A stretch of DNA of 64,000 bases from Burkholderia cepacia (lineage in GTDB: Bacteria > Pseudomonadota > Gammaproteobacteria > Burkholderiales > Burkholderiaceae), in NCBI RefSeq assembly GCF_029962485.1, contig NZ_CP073638.1, forward strand, positions 1,736,001-1,800,000, written 5' to 3'. The notes under the pieces were generated by a model. That model did not search any database, had not been told where the DNA came from, and saw only the letters and a list, made by a program, of their open reading frames with translations. Both the position numbers and the translations under genes were made by a program. Positions 24,241-33,649 of the stretch are shown in pieces; positions within the stretch are counted from its first letter, which is position 1; each line of letters starts with the position of its first letter.

Positions 24241-26259
24241 TCACGGCCTGACCATCCACACGAGCAGCATCTCGGCCGGCGCGGCCGTCATCCCCGCCGG
24301 CGGACGCTCGATCGTCGGCTCGACCGCCAGCGCCTGCGCGATCGCTGCCGCGTCGTCGATCGTCGTCGTGCGCACGATCGTCATCAGGCGCGCCGGCCGG
24401 TGCAGCGCCTCGCGATACAGCGCGCCGTACCACAGCGGCCGCATGCCGAGCGCGTCCTGCAGCACGTACGGATAGCGCCACAGCCGCAGTACGAGGCGAC
24501 TGTCCGGGTGGGCCGGATCGACGCGCACGAACACCCGGCGGGTGCTTTCGCCGTGCGTGTAGCGCGGCAGCACGGGCAGCGTATCGGCCGGCGCCTGCGG
24601 CAACAGCCAGCGCAGCGCGGTGGCCGGCGACCACGGCGTCGCGCGCTGCCAGCCGGCCTGCGCGAGATGCCGGTCGAGCGTGTCCGATGTCGCACTCCAT
24701 TGCAGCGGCAGATATTCCTCGCGGTCGCCGCCGATCTCGGTGCGCCGCGTCGGCACGCGCTGCCACCCGCCGCGCAACCACTGGTCGACGGTCATCGCGA
24801 CCACGTCGCCGACATGCGGGCGCGCCGCGCGATCGAGCTGCCATTGCGCAGGGATCGTCCATACGCCGGCCGTCGCGAGCACCACGAGCACCGCGACGAG
24901 CGCACCCCGCGGCTGCACATGCTCGCGCACGCGCCAGTACGCATACGCGCCGGCGAGCAGCGCGAACCAGGCCAGCCCGAGGCTCCATCCGCCGAGCAGC
25001 CCCGACAGCCAGGTATCGCCGACGTACAGCCGCGCGAAACCGCCGAGCACGATCCACAACACGACCGCCGTCACGACCGGAATGCGCCACAGCGCGGGCC
25101 GGTCGCGCGTGATCACCCAGCCGAGGCCGCTGCTCGCGAGGATCGCAAACGCGGCATCCGCATCGGGCAGCGGTACGTGCGGCGCGCCGGGCGGCAGGCT
25201 CGCGGGTGTCGCGCCCGGCACGAGCGCGCCGAACGCCGGTACGAGCACGACGGCGACACCGACCGTCGCGAGCCACCACGCGGCAGTCAGCCAGCAGCGA
25301 TGGATCATCAGCCAGACCAGAAACGCGGCCGCGACGATCAGCCCCGTATCGTGCCCGTGCAGCACGGCAAGCGCACTCATCGCGGCGTCGACGGGCGGGG
25401 TGCGCAGGTTCTGCAGGAACGCATACAGCGCGATGTCCGCGTGCATCAGCGGATCGTTCGCGACGACGTCCTGCACGATCCCCGCGAACAGCCACACGCA
25501 GCCGACGAACAGCAGCGCGAGCACGGGCACCGCGCCCGGCAGGCCGCGCACATAAGCGATCGCGTCGTGCAGCCGCGCGCCGAAGCGCGGCCAGCGGCGC
25601 GCGCATGCGTGCACGGCTTCGACGAGCGCGCGGCGCAGCAACGGCCAGCCGCGCCGCAGCGCGACGCGTACGCCGATCCACACGAGCGCGACCAGGGCGG
25701 CCACGACCAGCAGGATCGCGGCAACCCGCACGCTGATCGCCGCGGCCAGCGCGGCCGACGCGCCGAACAGGATGCCCGGCGCGACATGTACGGGCGCCCA
25801 CACGAGCGCCGACACGACGTTGACCGGATAGAACGACCGGCGCGGCAGCGTCGCGCAGCCGACGACGACCGGCACGACCGCACGCACCGGTGCGAGGAAG
25901 CGGGCGAGCACGATGCTCTTCATCCCGTGACGCAGCACGAACTCCTCGCCGCGCGCGTACGCGTTCGCATAGCCAAAGCGCGCCCACACGTTGCGGATCA
26001 TCCCGCGATAGTGCCGCCCGAGCTCGTAGCTGATCCCGTCGCCGACCACCGCGCCGACGGCCGCGACGCCGATCGTCGTCCACCCGTCGAGCGCGCCGGC
26101 GCCGATCAGCGCACCGGCCGCGAACATCACCGCGCCGGCCGGCACCACCGTGCCGATCAGCGCGATCGCCTCGGCGCACGCCGTCACGAACACGATCGCC
26201 AGCACGAGCAGCGGATGCGCGCCGATCGCGCCGATCCACGCGTGGATCGTGTCGCTCAT
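24241..26259 (-). CDS. DedA - PAP2-like - LssY C-terminal fusion membrane protein
   Basis: This 672-residue protein has three parts. Residues 1-200 are a DedA-family membrane domain (YELGRHYRGMIRN, ARFLAPVRAVVPVVVG). Residues 240-450 are a second multi-helix domain resembling PAP2 phosphatases. Residues 480-672 are a soluble LssY-like domain (QWLRGGWQRVPTRR, VFVRVDPAHPDSRLVLRLWR). The PAP2 motifs are degraded: the PSGH position reads PDADAA near 364 and the last motif reads ARLYVGDTWLSGLLGG near 405-420, without the expected His and Asp. It probably does not dephosphorylate lipids, but may bind or move them. It runs alone on the minus strand and converges on the orphan antitoxin gene. Confidence 0.8.
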   Translation of the reverse strand: MSDTIHAWIGAIGAHPLLVLAIVFVTACAEAIALIGTVVPAGAVMFAAGALIGAGALDGWTTIGVAAVGAVVGDGISYELGRHYRGMIRNVWARFGYANAYARGEEFVLRHGMKSIVLARFLAPVRAVVPVVVGCATLPRRSFYPVNVVSALVWAPVHVAPGILFGASAALAAAISVRVAAILLVVAALVALVWIGVRVALRRGWPLLRRALVEAVHACARRWPRFGARLHDAIAYVRGLPGAVPVLALLFVGCVWLFAGIVQDVVANDPLMHADIALYAFLQNLRTPPVDAAMSALAVLHGHDTGLIVAAAFLVWLMIHRCWLTAAWWLATVGVAVVLVPAFGALVPGATPASLPPGAPHVPLPDADAAFAILASSGLGWVITRDRPALWRIPVVTAVVLWIVLGGFARLYVGDTWLSGLLGGWSLGLAWFALLAGAYAYWRVREHVQPRGALVAVLVVLATAGVWTIPAQWQLDRAARPHVGDVVAMTVDQWLRGGWQRVPTRRTEIGGDREEYLPLQWSATSDTLDRHLAQAGWQRATPWSPATALRWLLPQAPADTLPVLPRYTHGESTRRVFVRVDPAHPDSRLVLRLWRYPYVLQDALGMRPLWYGALYREALHRPARLMTIVRTTTIDDAAAIAQALAVEPTIERPPAGMTAAPAEMLLVWMVRP

Positions 26260-26361
26260 CGCACGCCCCGTGGCGAAACGATCCGGCAGGCGAACACCGG
26301 ATCGGCGATGGCAGGGGGAATGGTCATGGCGGAGTGCGCGCGGTCGCGCCGGCGTAAGCGG

Positions 26362-26814
26362 TCAATCTAACTCGTGCTGCCGCGCATCGACCTCGAGCGG
26401 CGCATCGTGGTAGCCGACCGTCGCGATCTCCTGCAGATAGCGCGCCAGAAATGCGCCGATCGACCCGGCGGCCTCGTACTGATGCACGTGACGGAATTCG
26501 TGGGTCAGCAGGCGGCGCGTGTCCTGCCCGCGCAGCACGTACACCGCATGGCCGAGCGTCAGGCCGATCGTCCCCGGCGACAGCAGCCCCGTGTCGCGGG
26601 CGATCGCAGCCAGCGACGGCGTCTCGGGGAACGGCATGCGATCGACGATCACGACTCGGATCCGTTCCGGCCGGGCAACGCCCACCGTGCGTGCATCGTC
26701 GGCCTGTGCCGCCGTCAGCGGCGTGCCCTGCGCGATCCCGCGCGCCGCCTCCGCTTCAGCCCACGCGACGGCGGCAGGCAACGCGGACGGCAGGATATCG
26801 GCAAGGTCAATCAT
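26362..26814 (-). CDS. Small HExxH zinc-peptidase-like protein
   Basis: This is a 150-residue protein with the zinc motif His105-Glu106-x-x-His109 in LLTHEFRHVHQYE, followed by helices containing FLARYLQEIATVGYHDAPLEVDA, where a downstream glutamate could be the third ligand. The pattern resembles the DUF4157-like group of small gluzincin-type domains. No signal peptide is visible. GGGGAG lies 7 bases before the ATG at 26814. The substrate is unknown. It lies 102 bp upstream of the DedA gene on the same strand. Confidence 0.7.
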   Translation of the reverse strand: MIDLADILPSALPAAVAWAEAEAARGIAQGTPLTAAQADDARTVGVARPERIRVVIVDRMPFPETPSLAAIARDTGLLSPGTIGLTLGHAVYVLRGQDTRRLLTHEFRHVHQYEAAGSIGAFLARYLQEIATVGYHDAPLEVDARQHELD

Positions 26815-27136
26815 CGCAGTGCTCCCCGGTGGGTGTAGTGGCATCGGGCACCAGTTTAGTCCCGATTCGTAGCGGTTCGAGGCGCGGTTCGCGTCGCGCC
26901 GCGCCGGTCCATCCCAGGCATGGCGATGATCAGGGAATACCCTTATCTTCGCGTACTACCCGCCGTGCCCTTTCCCGTCGATTATTTCGTTTCAGTACAC
27001 ATTCCGCGACCAGCTATCTCGAAAATTTCCCGGATGAGTACCGTTTTCGGATTCGACGGAATATATTGGTCAGAAGAACAGCCGCGGCGATAACCGGACA
27101 AGCAGTTCGCGGCGTGATCCCGAAGAGGACCGCTAG
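26815..27136. promoter_or_regulatory. Divergent region before the MASE4 two-component operon
   Basis: This 322-bp gap separates the peptidase gene from the response regulator. It is AT-richer in the right half (around 26980-27070) and holds a GAGGA-like ribosome site (27124-27129) before the regulator. I see no further gene or clear operator. Confidence 0.35.
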
Positions 27137-27784
27137 ATGATCAGGGTAATTCTGGCTGACGATCACGCAGTCATGCGGGACGGACTGCGTTACATCCTGG
27201 AGATGGCCGGCGGTTTCGAGATCGTCGGCGAGGCGAGCGACGGCTCGGCCACGCTCGCGCTCGCCGAACGCGCCGCCGCCGACGTGCTGCTGCTCGACCT
27301 GTCGATGCCCGCGCCGACCGGCATCGAGCTGATCCGGCTGATCAAGAGCCATGCGCCGTCGCTGCGCACGCTCGTGCTGACGATGCACGCCGAGGCGCAG
27401 TACGCCGCGCGCGCGTTCAAGGCCGGCGCCACCGGCTACCTGACGAAGGACAGCGCGACCGCCGAGCTCGTCGAAGCGGTCGGCAAGGTCGCGGCGGGCG
27501 GCATCTACGTGAGCCCGTCGGCAGCCGAAAGCCTCGCGCGCACGCTGCGCGCGCCGGCACTGACATTGCCGCACGAGCGGCTGTCCAACCGCGAACTCGA
27601 CGTGATGCGCCGCATCGTCGCCGGCCAGACCGTCACGCAGATCGCTTCCGAACTCGCGCTGAGCGCGAAAACGGTCAGCACATACAAGACACGGATCCTC
27701 GAGAAGATGGAATTGCCCCACGAAGCCGCACTGGTCCGCTACGCGGTGCGCCACGACCTCGACCCCGGCGCCAACGACGCATGA
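27137..27784 (+). CDS. NarL/FixJ-family response regulator
   Basis: This is a 215-residue response regulator. The receiver domain has ADDH at 7-10 and phospho-acceptor Asp54 in LLLDLSMP, with Lys near 104 in YLTKDSA. The C-terminal LuxR helix-turn-helix is LSNRELDVMRRIVAGQTVTQ plus SAKTVSTYKTRI. The gene overlaps the histidine kinase gene by four bases (ATGA), so the two form one operon and a cognate pair. Its targets cannot be seen. Confidence 0.92.
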   Translation: MIRVILADDHAVMRDGLRYILEMAGGFEIVGEASDGSATLALAERAAADVLLLDLSMPAPTGIELIRLIKSHAPSLRTLVLTMHAEAQYAARAFKAGATGYLTKDSATAELVEAVGKVAAGGIYVSPSAAESLARTLRAPALTLPHERLSNRELDVMRRIVAGQTVTQIASELALSAKTVSTYKTRILEKMELPHEAALVRYAVRHDLDPGANDA

Positions 27785-29574
27785 CGGCCGCCTTCCGCTT
27801 CCCGCCCGCGCCGCCGGACGACGACGATCCGGACGCGTCGCGCCTGTTCATGTCGTCGCTGCCGCCGGGCCGGCGCGAACGGCGGTTCGCGCTCGCGACC
27901 GTGCTCGTGTCGGCCATGATCTTCGCCGCGCTCGCGCCGTTCGCGGGCATGCCGCTCGCGCCGGGCTGGGCGTTCATTCCCGTGTACCAGTCGGCGATCG
28001 TCGTCAACGACATGGTGACGGCCGGCCTGCTGCTCGGCCAATACGCGATCCTGCGCCAGAAGCCGCTGCTCGTGCTCGCGGGCGGCTACCTGTTCACGGG
28101 CTTCATGGCCGGCACGCACATGCTGACCTTTCCCGGGCTGTTCGCGCCGCACGGCCTGCTCGGCGCCGGCGACCAGACCACCGCGTGGCTGTACCTGTTC
28201 TGGCACGGCGGCTTTCCGCTGGCGGTTTCCGCGTATGCGCTGCTGCGTGCGACCTTGCGCGCCCGCCCGATCCCGACCCCGCAGCGCCGTGCGGCGATTC
28301 CGGTGGTGTTCTGCATCGCGTCGGCGGTCGCCGCGACGGTCGCGCTCGCGCTGCTCGCGACGGCCGGCCACGACCTGTTGCCACGCATCATGAACGGCAA
28401 CCGGATGGCCGCAACGATGACGAACGCGATCACGGTCGTCTGGGGGCTGAACCTGGTCGCGCTGATGCTGATGTGGTGGCAGCGGCGCCGCCATTCCGTG
28501 CTCGACTTGTGGGTGATGACGGTGCTCGTCGCGTGGCTGTTCGACATCGCGCTGTCGTCGATGCTGAATCACGGGCGCTACGATCTCGGCTTCTATGCGG
28601 GGCGCGCGTACGGCCTCGTCGCGTCCGGCGTCGTGTTGTTCGCGATGCTGTTCGAGAACGGCCGGCTGCATGCGCAAACCGTGCGAGCACTGGCCGGTGC
28701 GCGCTATCAGCACCTGCTCGTCGTGCAGAAAAGCGCGCAGCTGAACGACGCGAACGAACGCCTCGAACAGCGCGTCGCCGCGCGCACCGCGCAACTGAGC
28801 GCGTCGAACCGCGACCTGCGGCGCGAAGTCGAGGAGCGCGTGCGCGCGGAGCGGGCGCTGCAGGCGTCACGCGAAGAATTGCGCGAGATTGCTGCGATCA
28901 GCGCCAGCGCGCGCGAAGCCGAGCAGCGCCGCATCGCGCGCGAACTGCACGACGAACTCGCGCAGTCGCTCGCGGCGCTGAAGAACGATCTCGAATGGCT
29001 GATCGACCGCGTGCCGCAGGACGACGCGCAACTCGCGCGCAAGATCGCGGCGATGCATACGCTCGCGCGCGGTGCGGTGGCCGCGACGCGGCGCATCGCG
29101 TCCGACCTACGTCCGCTGATGCTGGATGACCTCGGGTTCGCCGCGGCGATGCAATGGCTCGTCGAGGATTTCCGGCACCGGCATGGGATTGCGTGCTCGC
29201 TGCACGTCGAGCCGCCCGAGCTGCAGCTCGACGAGCCATATGCGACGGCCGTGTTCCGCATCGCGCAGGAAGCGCTCGCGAACGTCGCACGGCATGCGGC
29301 CGCGTCGCATGCGGACGTCGAACTCGTGCACGGCGGCGATGCGATAGCGCTGACGATTCGCGACGACGGCGCGGGATTCGATCCCGGCGTGCCGCGCAAG
29401 TCAGGGTCGTTCGGGCTGGTGGGATTGCGCGAGCGCGCGTATCTGGTGGGCGGCACACTGCGGATCGCGACGACGCTCGGCGAAGGCACGACGGTCGAGG
29501 TCGAAATTCCGCTGACGCATGCGCCGGTTGCGGTCGCGCACGGCGGGGATGGGGGTTCGCGGATCGATCGCTGA
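27781..29574 (+). CDS. NarL-type sensor histidine kinase with MASE4-like membrane domain
   Basis: This 597-residue kinase has an N-terminal membrane sensor of about eight helices (residues 40-300) resembling MASE4, then a long coiled coil (VVQKSAQLNDANERLEQRV onward), a HisKA_3 dimerisation domain with the phospho-acceptor His390 in RRIARELHDELAQSL, and an HATPase domain (ALANVARHAA, DDGAGFDP, GLVGLRERAYLVGG). It phosphorylates the response regulator encoded just upstream. The ligand is unknown. The last 25 residues are a Gly/Ala/Asp-rich tail. Confidence 0.9.
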   Translation: MTAAFRFPPAPPDDDDPDASRLFMSSLPPGRRERRFALATVLVSAMIFAALAPFAGMPLAPGWAFIPVYQSAIVVNDMVTAGLLLGQYAILRQKPLLVLAGGYLFTGFMAGTHMLTFPGLFAPHGLLGAGDQTTAWLYLFWHGGFPLAVSAYALLRATLRARPIPTPQRRAAIPVVFCIASAVAATVALALLATAGHDLLPRIMNGNRMAATMTNAITVVWGLNLVALMLMWWQRRRHSVLDLWVMTVLVAWLFDIALSSMLNHGRYDLGFYAGRAYGLVASGVVLFAMLFENGRLHAQTVRALAGARYQHLLVVQKSAQLNDANERLEQRVAARTAQLSASNRDLRREVEERVRAERALQASREELREIAAISASAREAEQRRIARELHDELAQSLAALKNDLEWLIDRVPQDDAQLARKIAAMHTLARGAVAATRRIASDLRPLMLDDLGFAAAMQWLVEDFRHRHGIACSLHVEPPELQLDEPYATAVFRIAQEALANVARHAAASHADVELVHGGDAIALTIRDDGAGFDPGVPRKSGSFGLVGLRERAYLVGGTLRIATTLGEGTTVEVEIPLTHAPVAVAHGGDGGSRIDR

Positions 29575-29621
29575 TCGAGGCGGCAATATCGGCGAATGCC
29601 GGCTGCCGCGTCGATCACGCA

Positions 29622-29921
29622 TCAGTGGTAGTCATCTTCCCGTTGATGACGTACGGCAAGAATCGTGACTTGCTCGGCCGCTTCAATCTCGAACAGCAGG
29701 ACATAGCCCGATGTGCCGAAGGACACGATCAGCTCGCGCAAAAACGGATTTCCAGCGTCGATCTTGCGGCATGTGAAGGGAAACATTCGCAGCATGGCGA
29801 CACCTTGTTCGATCGCATCGGCAGCCCGCGCCGCTGCGTCGATATCGCGTTCGAGCAGGTATCGATACATCCGTATCAGATCCTCACGGGCCGCGCGTGT
29901 ATATCGGACCCGATAGATCAA
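29622..29921 (-). CDS. RelE/ParE-superfamily toxin
   Basis: This 99-residue protein has the RelE/ParE fold pattern: YRVRYTRAAREDLIRMYRYL, an alpha-hairpin containing RAADAIEQGVAMLRMFPFTCRK, and the C-terminal strand pair GYVLLFEIE and VTILAVRHQREDDYH. The last segment with His-Gln-Arg is characteristic of ParE-type toxins. It overlaps its antitoxin by four bases (ATGA), with the antitoxin translated first, as usual. Whether it blocks gyrase or cuts mRNA cannot be decided. Confidence 0.88.
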   Translation of the reverse strand: MIYRVRYTRAAREDLIRMYRYLLERDIDAAARAADAIEQGVAMLRMFPFTCRKIDAGNPFLRELIVSFGTSGYVLLFEIEAAEQVTILAVRHQREDDYH

Positions 29922-30193
29922 TCAGCCGCCTTCCCTGCTCGCGCAGCCTTCAGCATGCCCTCGAGTTCGGCCTGCACGTCGACAGCATCGACGTATTCAC
30001 CGGTTCGGCGCGCCTCGTCGCGCGATGCAAGGCCACGGGTGACAAACTCACGCTGCAGTCGGCGACGCGCGATACCATCGCGCAGCGCCGACTCCATGAA
30101 CGCAGACAGCGTCTCGTTTTCCTCAAGGACCGACTCCGCCGCCTCCCGCAATTGCGGATCGACACGTAGCGCCGGCATGGTCGCGGTTTTCAT
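29918..30193 (-). CDS. Ribbon-helix-helix antitoxin of the RelE/ParE pair
   Basis: This is a 91-residue antitoxin. The N-terminal ribbon-helix-helix (MPALRVDPQLREAAESVLEE, then LSAFMESALRDGIARR) binds DNA and the acidic/basic C-terminal half would wrap the toxin. The ATG at 30193 is preceded by GGAG; an upstream in-frame ATG at 30205 lies inside the operator palindrome and is unlikely. It is the first gene of the pair and should repress its own promoter through the palindrome 9 bases upstream. Confidence 0.87.
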   Translation of the reverse strand: MKTATMPALRVDPQLREAAESVLEENETLSAFMESALRDGIARRRLQREFVTRGLASRDEARRTGEYVDAVDVQAELEGMLKAARAGKAAD

Positions 30194-30201
30194 CGAACAC
30201 T

Positions 30202-30227
30202 CCATGCATTACATATGTAATGCATGG
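30202..30227. promoter_or_regulatory. 26-bp perfect palindromic operator of the toxin-antitoxin operon
   Basis: A perfect 26-bp inverted repeat with centre CATATG spans these positions; the left arm is CCATGCATTACAT and the right arm is its exact complement. It lies directly before the antitoxin start. Ribbon-helix-helix antitoxins bind such sites as a pair of dimers, so this is very likely the autoregulatory operator. Confidence 0.8.
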
Positions 30228-30306
30228 TAGCACGCCCTCTTTTACGCGTGCAGTCGGCCATTCGGCCTAACCAACGTATCCGGGACCACAATCCGGCCGC
30301 ACCGCC

Positions 30307-31617
30307 TCACACCCGCGCCGCCACCATCCCCCGCTCCGAGCGCGTCCACGCGACCAGCGCGCCGATCCCGAGCAGTGCGAGGCACACGATCGGCACGATC
30401 ATCGGCCCAAACGCGGTGCCCGTCACCTTGCCCGCGAACGGCATCAGGTTCTGGCTGAAGAAGCCGCCGAGGTTGCCGATCGAGTTGATCGCCGCGACAC
30501 TCGCCGCCGCCCGCGCGCCGGTGAAATAACGCGGCGGCATCGACCAGAAGCACGGATACAGCAGCGGAATGCACGCGCCGCCCAGCACGAGCGCGATAAA
30601 GCGCAACGGCGTCGACGGCAGCACGAGGCTCATCAGGAAACCGAGCGCGCCGAGCGCCGCGACGATCGCGATCGTGCGCAGGATGCTCTTCGCGCGGCGC
30701 AGTTTCCCCGGCAGCCACACCAGCAGCAGCACGGCAAGCGCCCACGGCAGCATGCTCAGGAAGCCGTTGGTCGTGCTCGACACGCCGAACGATTTCACGA
30801 GCGTCGGCAGCCAGTACGTAACACCGTACAGCGACGTCGACATCAGCATGTAGGTTGCCGCGAACAGCATCACACGCGGATCGAGCAGCGCCTTCCACGG
30901 CTGGCCGTGTTCGGCCTGCGCGGGCTTCTCACGCTCCAGCGCGGCCTCGACGATCTGTTTCTCGCGGTCGTCCAGGAAACGGGCGTCGCGCACCGATGCG
31001 GGCAGCACGCGGAACACGACGATCGCGACGATCACGGCCGGGATGCCCGTTGCAATGAACACCCACTGCCAGCCCGCCAGCCCCCACACGCCGTTCAGGC
31101 TCAGCAGCACGCCGCCGACCAGCGAGCCGAGCATGTTCGCGAGCGCGCTGCCGAGCGTGAAGATGCCGAGCACCTTCGCGCGGTAGCTCTGCGGGAACCA
31201 GAGCGTCAGGTAGTAGATCACGCCCGGATAGAAGCCGGCCTCGGCGATGCCGAGCACGAAGCGCAGCGCGCAGAACGCGGGCATCGACGTCGTGAAGCCC
31301 ATCAGCACCGTGATGAGACCCCACGTCAGCATGATCCGCGCGAGCCACACGCGCGCGCCGTAGCGATGCAGCGCGAGCGTGCTCGGCACCTCGAACAGCA
31401 GGTAGCCGATGAAGAACAGCGAGGACGCAAGCCCGAACGCGGCCTCCGTCATCCCGAGGCTGTGCACCATCTGCAGTTTCGCGAAACCGACGTTCTGCCG
31501 GTCGATGAACGCGATCAGGAACATCACGACGAGGATGGGCAGCAGGCGCCGCGCCATCTTCGACATGATGCGCTGCTCTTCGGCGGACGCGGGGTCCAGG
31601 GTGTCGGTAGCGTTCAC
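30307..31617 (-). CDS. MFS transporter of the anion:cation symporter (ACS) type
   Basis: This 436-residue permease has twelve helices and the ACS-family signature region FIDRQNVGFAKLQM in helix 1, LFEVPSTLALHRYGARVW in loop 2-3 and AEAGFYPGVIYYLTLWFP in helix 4-5. Members carry organic acids such as tartrate, phthalate or sugar acids. The GTG at 31617 is chosen as start because AGGAGCC lies 8 bases ahead and the upstream extension is poor. It is 111 bp downstream of the solute-binding protein gene on the same strand, so both may be expressed together and controlled by the nearby two-component system. Confidence 0.85.
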   Translation of the reverse strand: MNATDTLDPASAEEQRIMSKMARRLLPILVVMFLIAFIDRQNVGFAKLQMVHSLGMTEAAFGLASSLFFIGYLLFEVPSTLALHRYGARVWLARIMLTWGLITVLMGFTTSMPAFCALRFVLGIAEAGFYPGVIYYLTLWFPQSYRAKVLGIFTLGSALANMLGSLVGGVLLSLNGVWGLAGWQWVFIATGIPAVIVAIVVFRVLPASVRDARFLDDREKQIVEAALEREKPAQAEHGQPWKALLDPRVMLFAATYMLMSTSLYGVTYWLPTLVKSFGVSSTTNGFLSMLPWALAVLLLVWLPGKLRRAKSILRTIAIVAALGALGFLMSLVLPSTPLRFIALVLGGACIPLLYPCFWSMPPRYFTGARAAASVAAINSIGNLGGFFSQNLMPFAGKVTGTAFGPMIVPIVCLALLGIGALVAWTRSERGMVAARV

Positions 31618-31728
31618 TTCAGGCTCCTTGCGTGAATCGGTTGCATGTCGGTTGCGTATCGGTTGAATCTGCGCGGCGCACGGCACGCGCGCGGCGCAGG
31701 ATGTCTCGTTGGATGGAGGCGGCGACGT

Positions 31729-32745
31729 TCAGCCCGACCGGTAGGCGTCGAGCATCGGCGCGAACATCTCGTGCCACGCGCGCGGCTTTGCCTTGATCGT
31801 GCCGGCGAGGTAAAGGAATTCGACGTAGTCCATCAGTTGGTTCGGAAGCACCGAGAAGCGCGTGTCGGGCGCGGCGAGCATTTGCATCACATCGTCGTGC
31901 GACACACCGACACCCGACGACGCCGCATACAGCGCGGCCGCCGCGCGCGGATCCTGCACGATCAGGCGGTTCGCTTCGTCAAGCGCGGCGATGAAGGCCA
32001 CCGCCAGCGCGGGCTCCGTATCGACGAGCCGCTTCGGCGCGAACACGACGTCGAGCGTCAGCGGGCCGAGCACGTCGACCGAATTCACGACGCGATGAAT
32101 GCCCGGCTGCCGCAACTCGAGCGTCGAGAACGGTGGCGACGTGAAGTGCGCGGTGACGCCGCTCTCTCGGCGGATCAGCGCCTGCATCGCCTGCGGATGC
32201 GGCAGGTTCACGGTGATCGAATCGAGCTGCGCGAAATGCTTCGGGCCGAGCTGCCGGCTCGCAACCATCTGCAGCACGACGGCCGACAGCGACGTGCGAA
32301 TGCCCGGCACCGCGATCCGGTCGGACGGCGTGAAGTCGCGCAGCGACGTCAGGCCCGGACGGTTCGCGTTCAGCGACAGCGACGTGGTCGACAGCCCGCT
32401 GATGCCGATCACCTCGACGTTCGGAATGCCGCGCGCCCGCGCCCACAGCTCGATGAAGCCCGGCGCGCCGGCGCCCGCGAAATCGAGCGTGCCAGCCATC
32501 ATCGCGTCGTTGACGGAATTGCCGCCGTCGAGCAGCACCCAGTCGACCGCGACGTCGCACACGCCGTGGCGCGCTGCGTGCTGCTCGAACAGCCGCTGCT
32601 TCTCCATCACGAGCAGCGGCAGGTACAGCACGCCATAGCCTTTGGAAATCCGCACCGTGCGCGGCTTCGCCCGCACGAGCGCCGGTGCGGCGAGCACGCC
32701 GAGACCGGAGGCGATCAGTGCGCGGCGGCGCGGCGACGTCGTCAT
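31729..32745 (-). CDS. NMT1/SsuA-type periplasmic solute-binding protein
   Basis: This is a 338-residue ABC-type substrate-binding protein of the SsuA/TauA/NMT1 class. The N terminus has a twin-arginine-like SPRRRALIASGLGVLAAP signal with cleavage near VRA-KP. The mature part has RISKGYGVLYLPLLVMEKQ and the AGTLDFAGAGAP element that marks the ligand cleft. Members bind sulfonates, nitrate or pyrimidine precursors. No ABC permease or ATPase is next to it; an MFS permease follows instead, so the protein is an orphan in this window. The start at 32745 is preferred over 32781 because it leaves a regular signal peptide. Confidence 0.82.
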   Translation of the reverse strand: MTTSPRRRALIASGLGVLAAPALVRAKPRTVRISKGYGVLYLPLLVMEKQRLFEQHAARHGVCDVAVDWVLLDGGNSVNDAMMAGTLDFAGAGAPGFIELWARARGIPNVEVIGISGLSTTSLSLNANRPGLTSLRDFTPSDRIAVPGIRTSLSAVVLQMVASRQLGPKHFAQLDSITVNLPHPQAMQALIRRESGVTAHFTSPPFSTLELRQPGIHRVVNSVDVLGPLTLDVVFAPKRLVDTEPALAVAFIAALDEANRLIVQDPRAAAALYAASSGVGVSHDDVMQMLAAPDTRFSVLPNQLMDYVEFLYLAGTIKAKPRAWHEMFAPMLDAYRSG

Positions 32746-32983
32746 GCGCACGCCGCCATGCGTCGGACGGCAAACGGCCACGCGAAGGCCGCCGGCGCGC
32801 CGCGTCGCGCGTTCGTCGCTCCCGTGACATGCTGCATGTTGCCGTCTCCTTGAATAATTCTGGTATTAATGCCGTCCTTGCCTGCTGCTTCCGGCTCGAC
32901 ACAGGTTATCGACCGAGTCTGAGAAAATGCTGACATCCCGCCCTCGGGAAAACCCCTAATCCACCTACCTGCAAAACGGCACC

Positions 32984-33649
32984 ATGCGCATTCTCGTCGT
33001 GGAGGACGATGCCGAAATCGGCGCGGCGATCCGCAGCCGCCTGGCGCGGCTCGGCCACGCGGTCGATCTCGAAACCGACGGCGCGACCGCGCACGGGCTG
33101 CTGCGCGTCGAGCGCTTCGACCTCGTCGTGCTCGACGCGAACCTGCCCGGCATGGACGGCTTCACGGTATTGCGCCACCTGCGCGCGTCGGGCAGCACGA
33201 CGCCCGTGCTGCTCGTCACAGCGCGCTCGGCGATCGACGATCGCGTGAGCGGCCTCGGTCTCGGCGCCGACGACTATCTCGTGAAGCCGTTCGACTATCG
33301 CGAACTCGACGCGCGCGTGCAGGCGCTCCTGCGCCGCAACAGCGGCCACGCGAACGACGTGCTGACGCTCGGCGGCCTCGCGATCGACCGTAGCAGCCGC
33401 CTGGCGGAACTCGACGGCCAGCCGCTGTCGCTATCGCGCCAGGAGTTCGCACTGCTCGAAATTCTTGCGAGCCGGCCACAGCGCATCTTCTCGAAGGATG
33501 AACTGCTGAACCAGCTCTTCAGCTTCGGCAACGAGCCGACCACGAACGCGGTCGAGCAGTACGTGACGCGCGTGCGCAAGAAGCTGCAGGGCAGCTCGGT
33601 CGAGATCCGCACCGCGCGCGGGATGGGGTATCAGATTGTCGCGCATTGA
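32984..33649 (+). CDS. OmpR/TctD-like response regulator
   Basis: This 221-residue OmpR-family regulator has a receiver domain with EDD at 7-9 and Asp51 in VVLDANLPGMDG, Lys in YLVKPFDY, and a C-terminal winged helix (LSLSRQEFALLEILASRP, TNAVEQYVTRVRKKLQ). It resembles TctD/QseB-type regulators that control uptake of organic acids. It overlaps the kinase gene and diverges from the solute-binding protein gene across 238 bp, which makes that gene and the MFS gene the natural targets. Confidence 0.92.
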   Translation: MRILVVEDDAEIGAAIRSRLARLGHAVDLETDGATAHGLLRVERFDLVVLDANLPGMDGFTVLRHLRASGSTTPVLLVTARSAIDDRVSGLGLGADDYLVKPFDYRELDARVQALLRRNSGHANDVLTLGGLAIDRSSRLAELDGQPLSLSRQEFALLEILASRPQRIFSKDELLNQLFSFGNEPTTNAVEQYVTRVRKKLQGSSVEIRTARGMGYQIVAH

